Of a stretch of DNA of 64,000 bases, positions 10,701 through 22,136 are shown piece by piece. The notes below the pieces were generated by a model. That model saw nothing but the letters and a program-made list of their open reading frames with translations, made no database searches and was not told where the DNA came from. Position numbers and translations under genes: made by a program. Source of the stretch: Ascochyta rabiei (Eukaryota > Ascomycota > Dothideomycetes > Pleosporales > Didymellaceae). Location of the stretch: the NCBI RefSeq assembly GCF_004011695.2, contig NC_082408.1, positions 1,969,501 through 2,033,500 on the forward strand. Reading direction: 5' to 3'. How positions within the stretch are numbered: the first letter of the stretch is position 1; every line of letters starts with the position of its first letter.

Positions 10701-13142
10701 CGGGGTCAGGACGGAGGTCTTCGCGGCTGCCACCTCCAGGAAGATAGACATCGCCCTTCAGCTTTGTCATTTCTCCCAGTAGGGCCATGAGTAGCGATGT
10801 CTTTCCAGATCCAGTCGGCCCAACAACGACGTTGAGCTGTCCGACCTTAAACTTGACATTAATGTCCATCAATTTGAACGCGTCAGCAGAGGCTTGGTCC
10901 TTCATGTCTTTGCCACCCCAACTGAAAGTGCCCTTATTGAATCCGAGGACGGACTGTCCGTTCTCGTCCTTCTCATTGGTTGTCAATTGCAGGTACTTCT
11001 CAGTCTCCGGTTCGTTCAGGTACTCCTCAATACGGTCCACGGAGACCCTCGACTCTTGAACGTGGGCGACCATATCAGCCAGTTGGTCCAGTGGGATCCT
11101 GAGAATCTGGAACAGCGACAACGCTGTGAACGCAACAGAAGGAATCAGAGCCTTGTGTTCAACGTTCGTGTAGACGAAGAACGAGAGGAAAGTAATGAAG
11201 ACCGGAGATCCAGACCAGATAGTGGCCGCTACCGCCCACAGGATGTATCGTCGGCGGAGGTGCTTCAGCTCGACATGACGTTTCTCGTTTACAAGGCCGA
11301 TGAAGCGCTGCTCCCAGGCGAAGTACTTGATAATGCGAATGTTGGTGAGGACCTCGTTCGTAGTATGAATTCGAGCGTCGGTGGCCGCCAAGATGAGCTT
11401 CTGGATCTTGGAGAACTGGCTTGCAACGTACATGTTGATTGGAAGAAGGATGATCATCATTCCAATGCCAGCAATACTACTGTAGCCGAGGATACGATAG
11501 AGCAGGACTACGGCGACCACGACTTGTACAGGAGTGTTGGCCCACAGAAAGTGAAGGTACGCACAAATTTCGCTGACCTTGAAAGCGTCCACAGCCATGA
11601 GATTGATAATGGCGCCGGTGGTGACCTGCGCATCCGACTCGGGCTTTGTGTTGTCTTCGTCGTTTTGCTTCGGGCCCTCGGTCGGTGTCTTCTTCTTCTT
11701 CCTGCCCCAAGTCATCATTCTCTTGATAGTGCCTTGCTTCTTGTCTTTGTCGTCGTCGCCTGTCTTCTTCTTCTCTTCCCCAAGGACTTTATCTGTCGTA
11801 GCAGCGGCTCTGCGCTTCAGCGCTTTTGCGTAGATTTCTCCGATGATGACTGCGCGCAGACGAATGCAGATCTTCCGACCAATCCACAGTGCCTGCCCGT
11901 CTGCGAGCGCCGAGAGACACCCGGAAACGAAAAGCAGGAGGACGTAGAACCAAGCCGCATTCTGCGGCGTCAGATCGGGAGCTTCGACGTACTCCAGGAT
12001 GGCTTTCAGAAGCAATGTAGGGGCAAATGTGAGAAAGCCAGACATTGCAGCCCAGCCTGCCTGAATGAGGAGGCCACGCTTGAAGTATCCCAAGAGGTGA
12101 TAGGCCAGTTGCGACGTTCGCTTAACCTGACGGTAGTTTGAAATGACAGCTGCCGCCTTGTCCTTGGGCGCAAGATTCCAGACATCTGAGAGCTCGTATG
12201 TCTTCTTGTATCCAGTCCAGACGATCGAGTCGACCCAGCTGAAGGTAGCAAGGGAGAAGACGCTCGCTGTAGGCTCTCTGGCCGGCAAAATGTCTCCCTC
12301 ATACTCCAGCTCTACAGCCTTGTTGCCCTTGCGAGACGTGAGCGAGATTATGAACAGTAGCGAAACGAAGACGAAGTCGGCGATGGCGAGCTTCTGCTGG
12401 ACGTCGGATCGTGGGTGAATGATTGCGGAGCGAAGGAGCAGGGTCGAGAAGAGCCATTGGAAACCGTAGATGAAGGCAGTGTGGTACCACAGCTTCGGGA
12501 AAGACCAGCTGCTCGTGCTGGAGAATAGCAAGCGGAGCGAGGCAAGCGTAGCAATGTAAGACCAGACGGCGATGTTCGCAATAGCGGCGGTTCTACCATG
12601 TCGTCCTGAAGTGTTTGTGAAGAAAATAGCGACATGGACCGCAAGCTGGGCCAGGACGGCGGCCTCTTCTAGAACGACTATCGTGATCTCGCCGCGCGGC
12701 TTGGTTACGACCGTTGTGGACATGGTCTGGCGGCTGATGGTAGGGTGGAGCAGCGCGCTCTGCTCATTGCGGTCGAACTCATCCTCGGAGTCGCTGTCTG
12801 CTGCGTCGCCGTCGAGCGCAAAGTAGGCGTGGTAGTGCCGTGTCGCAGTGGCGGCGAGGGACAGCTGTATTAGGAGATAAATGGCGGACACGCCGCAAAC
12901 GAAGAGCGGGAACAATGTCGAGAGATAGCTGTGATGCCGTCAACACATGGCTCCAGCGTGTGCTCTCGGGACCATGAATGCGACCTGCCTGCCTGCCTTC
13001 GACTAGAATGCAAAGAATACATGCTCGCATCCATGGTGGCGGGAATGTTGAAACATGGGTATGTGGGAAGCACTCACTCTAGTTCGAAGCAGGTGGAAAA
13101 ATCGTCCACGCCCCAGATTGGGCCTTTGCACTGAGCGAACAT
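7798..13142 (-). CDS. ABCC-family full ABC transporter (Ybt1/Vmr1/MRP-like)
   Basis: Two exons (13142-13078 and 12928-7798) give 1,731 residues. The 65-nt first exon reads MFAQCKGPIWGVDDFSTCFE and splices with a GTGAGT donor. The order is an extra N-terminal membrane domain, TMD1, NBD1, TMD2, NBD2, as in long ABCC/MRP proteins. NBD1 has Walker A GPTGSGKTS, signature LSGGQKQ and Walker B HVLLDDVLSAVD, with Asp where the catalytic Glu would be; this is typical of ABCC half-degenerate site 1. NBD2 has GRTGAGKSS, LSQGQRQ and LLMDEATASID. Such pumps move glutathione conjugates, bile-acid-like anions or drugs, often across the vacuolar membrane. The Ybt1/Vmr1-like assignment is by resemblance; the substrate is not visible. 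A low-complexity insertion of about 100 residues sits in NBD2 before the signature. Many antisense ORFs overlap and are not genes. Confidence 0.92.
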
Positions 13143-13566
13143 GATGCTCCCCCACTTGCTGAACGGCCGGGTGGTGGTGTTCGCAGGAGTTCCGCGACAG
13201 CTTCCAAACTCACTGGCTACCGGCAGCTATAAGCTCGCATTGGAACCAGCTCGGCGGGCGCTTTGGCGAGTTGGCGAGGAGACGGCCAGGGGCAAGCTGC
13301 GCACGCAGTAATCAAACAGCTGTCAGCGCACTGGCGTACTGGCGCACTGGGGAATCGCTGTTCGTGAGAAGGTGAGCGCTCCCATTCTCTCACTAGCCGG
13401 GCAAGAAAGAGCCTTTCGCACTGATGTTCACGCGCCGAATGCAGCGTGGGGCCGCCGTCGTGCCGCCGTTGTGCCGCCGTCGTTTATTCAATTATCCGGC
13501 ACGTCCCTGCTCCATCTGATAAGATCCGTTGGGCGAGATCAGTGAAGCCTCCCGCCGAGTGACGAG

Positions 13567-13621
13567 GAGACGGGAACAGCACAGCTGCGACTTGCGGAGA
13601 CGGGAACAGCTGCGACTTGCG
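13567..13621. repeat. Imperfect tandem duplication of about 28 nt
   Basis: A segment starting GAGACGGGAACAGC and ending CTGCGACTTGCG occurs twice in a row. The first copy has about five extra bases. It lies upstream of the ABC transporter gene. Confidence 0.8.
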
Positions 13622-14623
13622 CAACGTCCGTAGAGCAACGCAACCGATCGGTGATGAGCACCAGACGGCCTTGCGCGTTTCCAGGCCAGCGCCCGGCTGT
13701 GTCTTCACCGCTCTGAGTCACGCCCGGTGGTGGTGAACGGTCGTGCAAGCGTGCTGCACGACCGGTTCAGCAATCGTCCATCTCGAGTTAGAGCCCTGCC
13801 ATGTGCGTGTAGCTTGCCGTCGATCCAATTGCGCAACTTGGCTCCCCATCTCGTTATTGCAATCGCCCAAGCACGGCGACAACGCTACCGCAGACCTGGC
13901 TACAAGACTGAATCTCTGACACCACCACTAAGCCTGTCGCGTATCGTGAGAGGATCGAGGTCCATCCAATAGCCAACAGATGCAATGTGCTGACAGCTGT
14001 GGATCCGGGGTAAGCCAGCCCCTGCCCTGAGCCACTGCTGAACCCCTGCTGAACCCCTCCGGACATCGTGTGAGCCTGTGAGGAAGCTCACGGATGACAG
14101 CGCATCAGGCGGCATCAGCATGGTTGCCATGTCTCTGCCTTCACTTCTCGTCGTACAGCTGCACCTGTCAGCGATCCCCGGCTTCTTTTCCAATGGCCAG
14201 CGTGCAGGCTCGTGCATGTAACCATGGACCCGCTTGCACATGGGTTTGCTGTTGTGCTCGTCTCACTCTTTGACAGGCTTGCGCCCTTTTCGCCGACCTG
14301 CGCGATATAGCACGCGCCTGACATAACCTACTTGGCTCGCCTCGTCGACAACGCTGTAGTGTGACTCAAATACGCGCTTCAGTCACAGTGGTCGTCTGCT
14401 GCTGCATTCGCACGGGAGCGCTGGTTGCGCTTGAAACACATCGCCGTCCTACGTCACGATACGTGTATATTGCAAAGCGAGTCCACAGATCAAGTCATCG
14501 TGAGGCATCATCTGCCGTCTTACAAGTCCACGCGGAAATTGCCCTCGAGAGTAACCAAAAGGCGGAAGCCACAAAGCAGCTGGTGTCGAGTTTTTCGCCC
14601 GTGAAGGGAACCATTGATTTGAC

Positions 14624-14659
14624 CCTGATCCTGATCCTGATCCTGATCCTGATCCTGAT
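14624..14659. repeat. CTGATC hexamer repeat
   Basis: About six perfect copies of CTGATC, ending 31 nt past the stop codon of the minus-strand NDUFA12 gene and therefore probably in its 3' UTR. Confidence 0.9.
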
Positions 14660-14690
14660 ATATACAATGCTAACAAAAGAAACGGTGCCT

Positions 14691-15436
14691 CTACTGGCGC
14701 GCCTTGACCGTGGGTGTCCACGCAGAGTACTTGTTCTTGACTCTACGGAAATGTCAGCACTGCCACACGTGAATCGAGCAGCGTACGTACGTGCTGTAAG
14801 GCTTGTAACCTGAACGGCTCCAGGTGAGGGTAGGCCTGTGCTCCTTGGGCTCCCACACGCGGACTTCACGCTGAAGGAGCTTGTCTTGGGCAGGTGACTT
14901 GTCAACCATATAGGACATCCAAGCGTGCCAGCCAGGCTCAATCTGAGAGCTGCATGACCGTTAGCCAAAATTCGAACATCGCACTCCAGGACCAACTGAC
15001 GGGTCGAACTCGTGGTCCTTGTAGTCCACCCAGCGGGTTCTCACTGCCCAACGTCAATCTCTCTCCCGTCTCGTTTTACAACTGACTAGCTTACGGGGAA
15101 GCTCCTCCTCCATGTTCTCGTAGTATTTGTTACCGTACTTGTCGAGGCCAATAAAGGTTCCAGCCTTGGTATCACCTGCGCCGCGTCAGCCTTCCGTCCG
15201 TTCTGCTACGCCCCTTCTCCCAGACATACCGATAGACTATTCGTGCGCGCGTCCATGGTCAGTCATAACTGCGGGCGGTACCTGGAGCGTGGGGTCGAAT
15301 GCGTACCTGCATCTGGCGGCCGTATTCCTGTGAAACGAGGTCAATTAGCGCTGCAAATTGCACAGAAGCTGCCGTGAATACACACCTTGAACCCAATCTG
15401 GCGCAGATTGCGCAGCGTCCTCATAAGTGTCGACAT
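14691..15436 (-). CDS. NDUFA12: NADH:ubiquinone oxidoreductase subunit NDUFA12 (B17.2 type)
   Basis: Accessory subunit of mitochondrial complex I. Seven exons on the minus strand (15436-15386, 15327-15307, 15236-15230, 15175-15095, 15043-15001, 14949-14791, 14742-14691) give 137 residues. Conserved family segments are all recovered: GDTKAGTFIGLDKYGNKYYE, EELPLRTRWVDYK, and DPSQIEPGWHAWMSYMVDK. Exon 2 is only 21 nt and exon 3 only 7 nt; without exon 3 the frame is lost between GRQMQ and GDTKAG. The 7-nt exon supplies S-I plus the first base of Gly, matching the family's usual QYIGDTKAG. All six introns have GT and AG ends. The gene shares a 188-bp divergent upstream region with PGS1. Confidence 0.92.
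15230..15236 (-). other. NDUFA12: 7-nt microexon of the NDUFA12 gene
   Basis: On the minus strand the sequence GAATAG, TCTATCG, GTATGT gives an AG acceptor, seven coding bases and a strong GTATGT donor. Joining the seven bases to the flanking exons restores the conserved QxIGDTKAG motif. Joining exon 2 directly to exon 4 gives a frameshift. Confidence 0.85.
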
Positions 15437-15624
15437 GGCGGCGTTGTCTGTGACGTTGTCCGAGTTAACCAGTCGTGAATTCGGGCAGCTGCGATTGCCA
15501 AGGCCTGGATCACCCTTTCCCTTTGTGGGCTAGATCAGCACGACCCTTGCTCTCCTAAGAGCATCAAATCTTCAGGAGTCTGAACGACGGGACAACAACA
15601 TCGTAACCCAGCTTGATCATCAAC
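15437..15624. promoter_or_regulatory. Divergent promoter between NDUFA12 and PGS1
   Basis: Only 188 bp separate the two start codons, which point away from each other, so the promoters must overlap or be shared. Both products act in the mitochondrial inner membrane system. I did not identify a specific factor-binding site. Confidence 0.6.
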
Positions 15625-17583
15625 ATGATAATAAGAGGTTGTCTGAGATCGCAACTACCCAGAGTTGCTGCAAAGAGGTCATTCAGGACTGTCGCACAGC
15701 CCGCAAGAACAGCAAGACGATATTCGACAGCAAATGCGCCTCCTATGGCTTCATCAACACCACAAAGTCAGGCTTCCATGCTCGCTACAATCACGACGGA
15801 TTTGGACAGGATAGCGCCGAGATTTGAAATGCAGCCGGACCAGATCACTATCATCCAGTCGCCCGCAGAATTCTACGAAACACTCAAAGTAGGTTGGATA
15901 CATTTTTCTTGCTCTGTTTGTATATTATATGGGGCTTTTGAAGCAATGCGGGCAAAGCAATCCCGTTCCTTCTTCAGCATCAAATTCCAGCATCGAATTC
16001 ATGTTTCTTATCTCAACATTGTCACTTGAGTCTTTCTCTTTTCCATGCTGCCCCGAGTGGTCTTGCTTTTCATTGGTGCTGTCATCGCTGGAAATATCTT
16101 TATGAGCCACTGAAGCAGCGTCTGCATCCAGGGTTGAGGATACAGCTACGCTCTCCATGTACGCAAATCTCAACACCACTTGAGAGCCCTGTAGCAGACT
16201 ACTGATCAATCGTAGTCCAAGATTTCGAAAGCCCAGCGTCGGGTCTATCTTTCGACGCTCTACATTGGCAAGACGGAGCACGAACTCATTTCTACAATCC
16301 GCACGGGACTGCAAAACAACCCCAGCCTACACGTTTCCTTCCTTACTGACTCTCTCCGTGGTACGCGCGAAACTCCTAACCCATCAAGTGCATCCCTCCT
16401 CGCTCCTTTGATTACAGAGTTTGGTGCAGACCGAGTAGAAGTGCGTATGTACCACACGCCTAACCTTACCGGCCTCCGAAAGAAGTTTATACCTAAGCGC
16501 ATTAATGAAGGTTGGGGTCTGCAGCACATGAAGTTATATGGAGTAGACGACGAGATCATTATGTCAGGCGCAAACCTCAGTTCGGACTACTTCACCAATC
16601 GGCAAGATCGATACCATCTTTTCCGTTCTAAGGATCTAACGGACTACTTTGCTAAAATTCATGATGGTGTTGCAAAATTATCCTTCGACATCCAGCCCTC
16701 CGACAAAGAAGGTAGTGGTGGATACACAATGACCTGGCCATCCGGTAACCCCGCCCCTTCACCACTCGACTCGCCCAGCAAGTTCAAGGCAGGCGCATCA
16801 AAACACCTCAGCCATCTTTTGACTCCTTCCAACTCTCCACCTACAGCTCAGTCAGCAGCAGCGAACACAACAACAATCTACCCCGTCCTCTCCCTTGTCC
16901 CCCTCCTCTCAACATCTACCGAACTTCCCGCCCTGACCAAAATCCTTACATCCCTCACTCGCCCACCCTTTACCGGCTCGACATGGACGTTCACTGCTGG
17001 CTACTTCAACATGACGTCTTCTTTCCGGCGTCTCCTGCTCTCCACACGCCCACGCAGTGGCACCGTACTGACAGCGCACCCGCACGCAAACGGCTTCTAC
17101 GGATCAGCAGGCGTAAGCGGCATGCTTCCCGATGCGTACACGCATCTCGCCAAAATGTTCCTGCGTAAAGTCAAGCACGACGACCTATCCTCCAGCATCA
17201 CGCTGAAAGAGTGGAAGAAGGGCATGGTGAACCAAGAAGGCGGATGGACGTACCACGCTAAAGGGCTTTGGGTGTCCTTCCCTTCAGCTTCCCCTTCAGC
17301 AGATGTTGAAGCCGACGCCGTCGAGAAATTCCAAGAGCCCAGCCTCACGGTCATCGGTTCGTCAAACTACACGAAGCGTTCCTATGAACTCGATCTGGAA
17401 GCTAATGTCATAATCGCAACGAGTGATGCTGGATTGAGGCGCCGGTTGGGCGAGGAGGTGGCGTGGCTTAATGAGCATGCTAAGCCTGTCGATGAGAGTG
17501 AGTTTGAGAAGCCGGAGCGCAAAGTTAGTGTTGGGGTCAGGCTGAGCATGTGGGCTGTGAGGGTGCTTGGTGGGGCGTTGTAG
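15625..17583 (+). CDS. PGS1: Phosphatidylglycerophosphate synthase (CDP-DAG:glycerol-3-P phosphatidyltransferase)
   Basis: Makes phosphatidylglycerophosphate from CDP-diacylglycerol and glycerol-3-phosphate, the committed step to cardiolipin in mitochondria. Two exons (15625-15888, 16216-17583) give 543 residues. The N-terminus (MIIRGCLRSQLPRVAAKRSF) is Arg-rich and lacks acidic residues, fitting a mitochondrial presequence. Two phospholipase-D-type motifs are present: HMKLYGVDDEIIMSGANLSS near the middle, and HAKGLW with a later GSSNYTKRSYELDLE in the C-terminal third. After the intron the exon resumes with SKISKAQRRVYLSTLYIGK, as expected for the family. The intron (327 nt) is longer than others in this window; I found no extra exon in it. 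The ATG at 15625 is the first one giving a presequence. Confidence 0.93.
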
Positions 17584-18449
17584 AAGGAAAGTTTGAATCT
17601 AGAGATTGAGCCTAAGCTTGAGGAAGATATAGCGAATCCCTCATCTGCAGCCTCAACCCGCATTGCCTTGTTCCAATGTCTTATGCTGCATTTCCCACCC
17701 CCTCCGAGCAATCTTCTATTCTCAGACTCCTCACGCTAGTTCAGCACCGCGCGTCCTCCTGGATTTCGGCAGACATGATTCAGTAGAATTACTGATGTGC
17801 TGAGGGACTCTGAATCGACATCTGGTACATTCGGGGAGCTCCTGATTTTCCTTGTATCCATGGGTCAGGCGGTGCCGCTGGGACCAATGAGAAGGAAGTT
17901 GCGTTCGATTGCTTGCCTTTCCGTTCCGTTCGGTTCACTTCACTTCTACACAACGCCTAGCCTGCAGCTCGCAACTCTATCCTCACACCTGTTTCCTCGC
18001 TCTACCCACAATGTCTGGGCACCGAGCTAAGTTCAGCGGCCCCCGACTTGAGCATGCATTCTCAGACCCTGCGAAAGCAAAGCTCGAAAGCATACAGACT
18101 GTCTACGACACCTGTTACTCCACCTTCATATACATACATTCGTGTCGGAGCACCCATCTCCAAACAGACACGCTCTCGCTACCCTCATCTTCGTCACGTA
18201 CTCATGCCTCTCGTTTGTAATCAGTAACTGTACGTGGCCCGCCGTCAAAGTTGATCCCGTTGGAAGATGTATGAGTATGGAGCATAACTTACAGGTCATG
18301 AACATGTCCTAAATACACATAGCTCTCTTACAAGGCTCCCTCTCTGGAATCCCGCCTCTCCGTGCTACAACCAAATTATGGATCTCGACCTCCAGTAAAC
18401 ATCCATTCGCTGCGTGACTTGCACCCCACTCCGTTCTTCCGAAGCACCC
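17584..18449. other. Convergent intergenic region with one possible small gene
   Basis: Between the ends of PGS1 and GPI7. Apart from the candidate small ORF at 18011 I see no supported feature. Confidence 0.4.
18011..18220 (+). CDS. Possible small protein gene, structure uncertain
   Basis: A pyrimidine-rich leader and a good start context (CACAATGTC) precede an ORF beginning MSGHRAKFSGPRLEHAFSDP. Read without introns it ends after 69 residues at 18220, but the second half looks non-coding. A GTACGT donor near 18229 and a TTACAG acceptor near 18294 suggest a spliced gene extending towards 18.4 kb. I could not find an exon chain I trust and recognise no family. It may be a small conserved fungal protein or chance. 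Confidence 0.3.
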   Translation: MSGHRAKFSGPRLEHAFSDPAKAKLESIQTVYDTCYSTFIYIHSCRSTHLQTDTLSLPSSSSRTHASRL

Positions 18450-21400
18450 TCACCAGCTGCCTAACCACCACACGAACCCGCCCAGTCCGACCGTCACCCC
18501 AAGATGCCACGCAGTCCCCCACGCCATGGCGAACAGATACTTGGGACTAAACACGGTCCAGATGAACAAATGCGTTCTCAGCGCCGTACAAGCCGCCATA
18601 ACACTCGCGAGCATAACGCCCGTGAACAGCGTCAACAACGCCACATGATCCATCCAGACATCCTCTTTCCCGCATTGTGCCATCCGTTCATCGGTTTGCG
18701 GACGCGCAAGCTGCGAAAGGTGTGCGTGTTCTCGCTCAACCCAACTCCGCTTTTCGCTTTTGGCTCGCTTGCTGTTGTCTTGCTTGCTGCGTGGTAGGCC
18801 GTCTAGGCGCAGTAGCAAAACGCCGGCGATACTCCAGTACACGGGCCCTGCCCAGTTGGACAGGAAGACCAAGAGGCCGACGCCGAGGACGTTGTACCCG
18901 CTGACGCCGTTGTATGCGTTGGATAGGTCGATGCTGGATATGCTGTTGTTGAGGCCGAGGGCGAAGAAGGATGTTTGGCTCAAGAGGAGGGAGGTCAAAG
19001 TAGCCTGGGTTGAGGTGAGATTTAGGAGCGCTGAGTGGTTTGTTAGTTGGGGGAGTAAGGGAGGCAGGAAGGAAAAAAGGGCCTACAGAGAAAGAAGAAT
19101 TGGAGGCGGAAGAGCAAGTACAGAGGTATGTTTTGAGCTTTCGTTTGCGTGAGAAGGAATAGTGTGCCTAGGTCGAAGAAGGCCACTGCTAGATCTGTGT
19201 CTTTATCAGCTACCTGATTCTGGGTCAGACTGAAGGAGAACGTACCACCGTGACCGTTAACTGAGCGATACGCTCGGCGTGCTGAGCGCTGATATTCTGC
19301 GTACAAGACCCAAGCAAAGCTGAGTGCAAGACCTACGAACACCATTTGTGCAAGTCTAACAAGGTTAAAAGTTTCGACCCAGGCCATCAGACCGGGTGTG
19401 ATGCCATAGGTGAGTTCAGGAGCATCTTGCGCAGTGAATGCGAGCTTGAAGACAAACGCTGTGCCGCAGATTGGTAAAGCAACAAGGGCGCCCATCATGC
19501 GGTGATGCTCTAGGGGTTGAGGATCTGGATTCTTTCTGTAAAAAGGCGAACCCAGCGTGACAACAGAGCGGGCGATGTGTTTCGAGACGCGATTCGTGAC
19601 ATCCAGGTACGTGGCGCCGACTAATATCCACAGCAGGAAGGAGCTGTTGCCATGGAAGACACCACTGTTTACGATATCGTCCGCTCCAGCGAATTTCTGT
19701 CCTGTTTGGTTCCACCTCCTAACCACTCTATGGATGATCAACACCATGAGAGCGGGATGGAATGCCCATGCACTGGTCTGTCGTTTCCGCATGCTATTGA
19801 GGAACAGGTAGAAAAACCACCCCGACGTAATCCAGTACCAGAAGTTGTGCTCTTCCTCAACGTACGAGGTTGCAAACATAAGTATAGCGTACAGTGTGGT
19901 GGTGAGGAAGTAGTAAATGACAGCGGACGACACAGGTCGTAGTGATGGAAGCGTGAAGAGACCCAATACGCAGATAAGGAAGGCGAGAGCAGTGCCGAGA
20001 ACTAATCGGGTAACATCGTAGTTGGATGCTGCGCTAGACATGGTGTCCTGAGAATCGCGCATGAACTGTTGATGGTCAATACGTGGTTGGGGAGACGTGA
20101 CAAGCGAAGGTGCGCTGAGTACTTACGTTGACAAGGTGCCACGATGCTATTTTGTATTCGTCGTTAGCCATGCTCCTGACAACGCCCTGCCAACGACAGG
20201 CGAGGAGTTGGCCGGGTGTCATCTGTAAAGGTAAGCACCAATTGTGGAACGTATCTGCATACTTACATCGGGTTGATCACAACGCTCCTGGCCCTCTTTG
20301 ACTGGTAAAGCCTCATCCTCAAAACTCTCTTTGAGGCTTGGGCTTGTGTACGTAGCTTCGACAATCCTCTTCATCTGTCTGGCGTTTCTGTAGAGGAGCT
20401 GAATGCGGTCCCATTCTACAATCATCAATCTCAATGTCTTGCACGATTTGGAATTCAACTCACCTGCATCCCACAAGGAAAGGAAATCCTGCAAGAATAC
20501 ACCCAGATTGTTCCTCGGTACGGGAAAACCGAGCAGGCCTGCTAGAGTCGGCGCAATGTCACTTTGCTCGACAGTCATGTAGTAATTGAACTCGCCCTCT
20601 GTATCCGGCATAATCGGGCTTCTAAAACCGGGGCCCCTCCTCCATGCTAGTCGGTCGCTAAGTTTTGTAACTTTGGACAGCTTGGGGCTCATAAAAACAA
20701 GCGCAGGCGATGTCTCGCCAGGCGACGATCCGCCATGGTTACCACCATCATTCATACCATGATCGCCGCAGAGTACGAATAGTGTGTTAGCCAGGTGGTC
20801 CTCGTTCTCGATAGCGCCGTAAATTGTGCGGACAATGTCGTCCATTTCCTTTTGTTTTGGAATCATATTCGGACTGGCGCAAATCAGTACGGCAGCACAA
20901 CACAACCACAACAGGGTGCGCAACGTACCTCTTCGGACCAGCCTTGTGCCCAATATGATCCAGTCCCAGGTAGTGCATAATCATTGCATCCCAGTCGCTG
21001 TTCATCAGCTCGTTAGGAACATGCCTCGTCACGTTGTTGTCCACTTCGGTGAAGTCCTGCGCATCTAGGATCAACATTGCATTCGAACTACATATCCAAG
21101 AGTACAGAAGACTGACCGAAACAAAGAAACTGCTCGTCCCGTCTGCTCGCTCAAAGAAGTCTGGAAAAAGCTTCAACCACGTATCGTCGCCATACATGAC
21201 CAGTTTCCCCTGCTTGTCTTCAAAACGTTTGGCTTTAATCTGCGCTAGCCAGGTGTCTTGTGCTGCGAGTGTAGAGGTAGTGTCTGATTCGGCAAAATTG
21301 AGGATCACGTCAAGGAAGGAAGGTATAGAGCCCGTGGTGATGGCTTTTACGCGCGGCATGGTGATGGTGGGGGACGTAGCATGGGCTGTGAAGGGTAGCG

Positions 21401-21738
21401 CTGTGCCTTCACGGATGAGGCTGGTACATTGTTAGTAAACATAGCCATGCGTACCACATGAAGACTATAACAAACCTCTGCACAAAGCTCATGCCACTCT
21501 CCGCGCTGTAGACAAAGTCGCTCCTCAGGGCATCCACCACCATGAATACCAGCTTGTCAAACGGGGCCTTTGGGGGGTCTCGCGATACTCCCACATCGAT
21601 TCCTGTCCATTCTGTTTCCTCATATTCTGCCAGCCCTGGCATAAAAGGCTTGTACGGGAAGAACCCAGTTGCAAAGATCAAAATCGCGACCGGAACCAAA
21701 AGATTCGCGAGCACGAGTAACACGGTTCGTTTGCCCAT
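18450..21738 (-). CDS. LAS21: GPI ethanolamine phosphate transferase 2 (GPI7/LAS21)
   Basis: Adds ethanolamine phosphate to the second mannose of the GPI anchor in the ER membrane. Nine exons on the minus strand (21738-21476, 21420-21117, 21056-20929, 20873-20464, 20415-20267, 20222-20127, 20065-19246, 19188-19087, 19030-18450) give 950 residues with consistent phases. After an N-terminal membrane anchor (VLLVLANLLVPVAILIFATG) comes the alkaline-phosphatase-like catalytic domain, with FDKLVFMVVDALRSDFVYS carrying the metal-binding Asp, HYLGLDHIGHK, and CGDHGMNDGGNHGGSSPGE. The C-terminal half is a series of transmembrane segments. SDFTEVDNNVTRHVPNEL bridges exons 2 and 3 and supports the splice choice. 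The stop is close to the end of the family's usual sequence. It is divergent from the FUN14 gene. Confidence 0.92.
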
Positions 21739-22136
21739 TGTGAGTGATGCTGGGACCCCAAACCTACCGACTAAACAAAGGCCTAGAGGGAAAAGGAAAA
21801 AAGGAGCAACATGAAGTTCAACCGAAGAATTAGCAAGAGACCATCACGGTGTCACTCAAGACGCGACGTTGAAGCTCAAATCCAGGGTCCAAGCTAGCCC
21901 CTGCTTGGCCGAAGCCGCTCGACCAATGAGTGACATCATCAGCTCCCACTCGTCAAAGTCCCGGTGCGGTGCGTCTTGTCTCAACATCGCGAATGTCTCG
22001 ACGCAGTCAATTGGCTTCAAAAACACTCCAGTCCACTTTCCGCTCTACCTCCAAAGCCGCAAGGAGCCCGGTATCGATTGAACGCCAGCTCTCTGCGTAC
22101 CTCCAGCACCAGCATCACCACCGTCCCACGTCCAAA
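21739..22136. promoter_or_regulatory. Divergent upstream region of GPI7 and the FUN14-family gene
   Basis: About 400 bp with no supported gene. An open frame runs in-frame upstream of the FUN14 gene's ATG from about 21930, but it looks like leader sequence rather than conserved protein. Confidence 0.4.

Larger units (their letters stand above)
13143..14690. other. Upstream region of the ABC transporter, no gene seen
   Basis: About 1.5 kb between the ABC transporter start and the 3' end of the NDUFA12 gene. It holds GCCGCCGT-type repeats near 13450-13482, a duplicated segment at 13567-13621 and a hexamer repeat at 14624-14659. The ORFs are short and composition-driven. It may include a long regulatory region for the transporter. 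Confidence 0.5.

Noticed and set aside
10894..12141. A 415-codon plus-strand ORF inside the ABC transporter
   Set aside because: It is antisense to conserved transporter sequence, has no motif, and arises from codon composition on the opposite strand.
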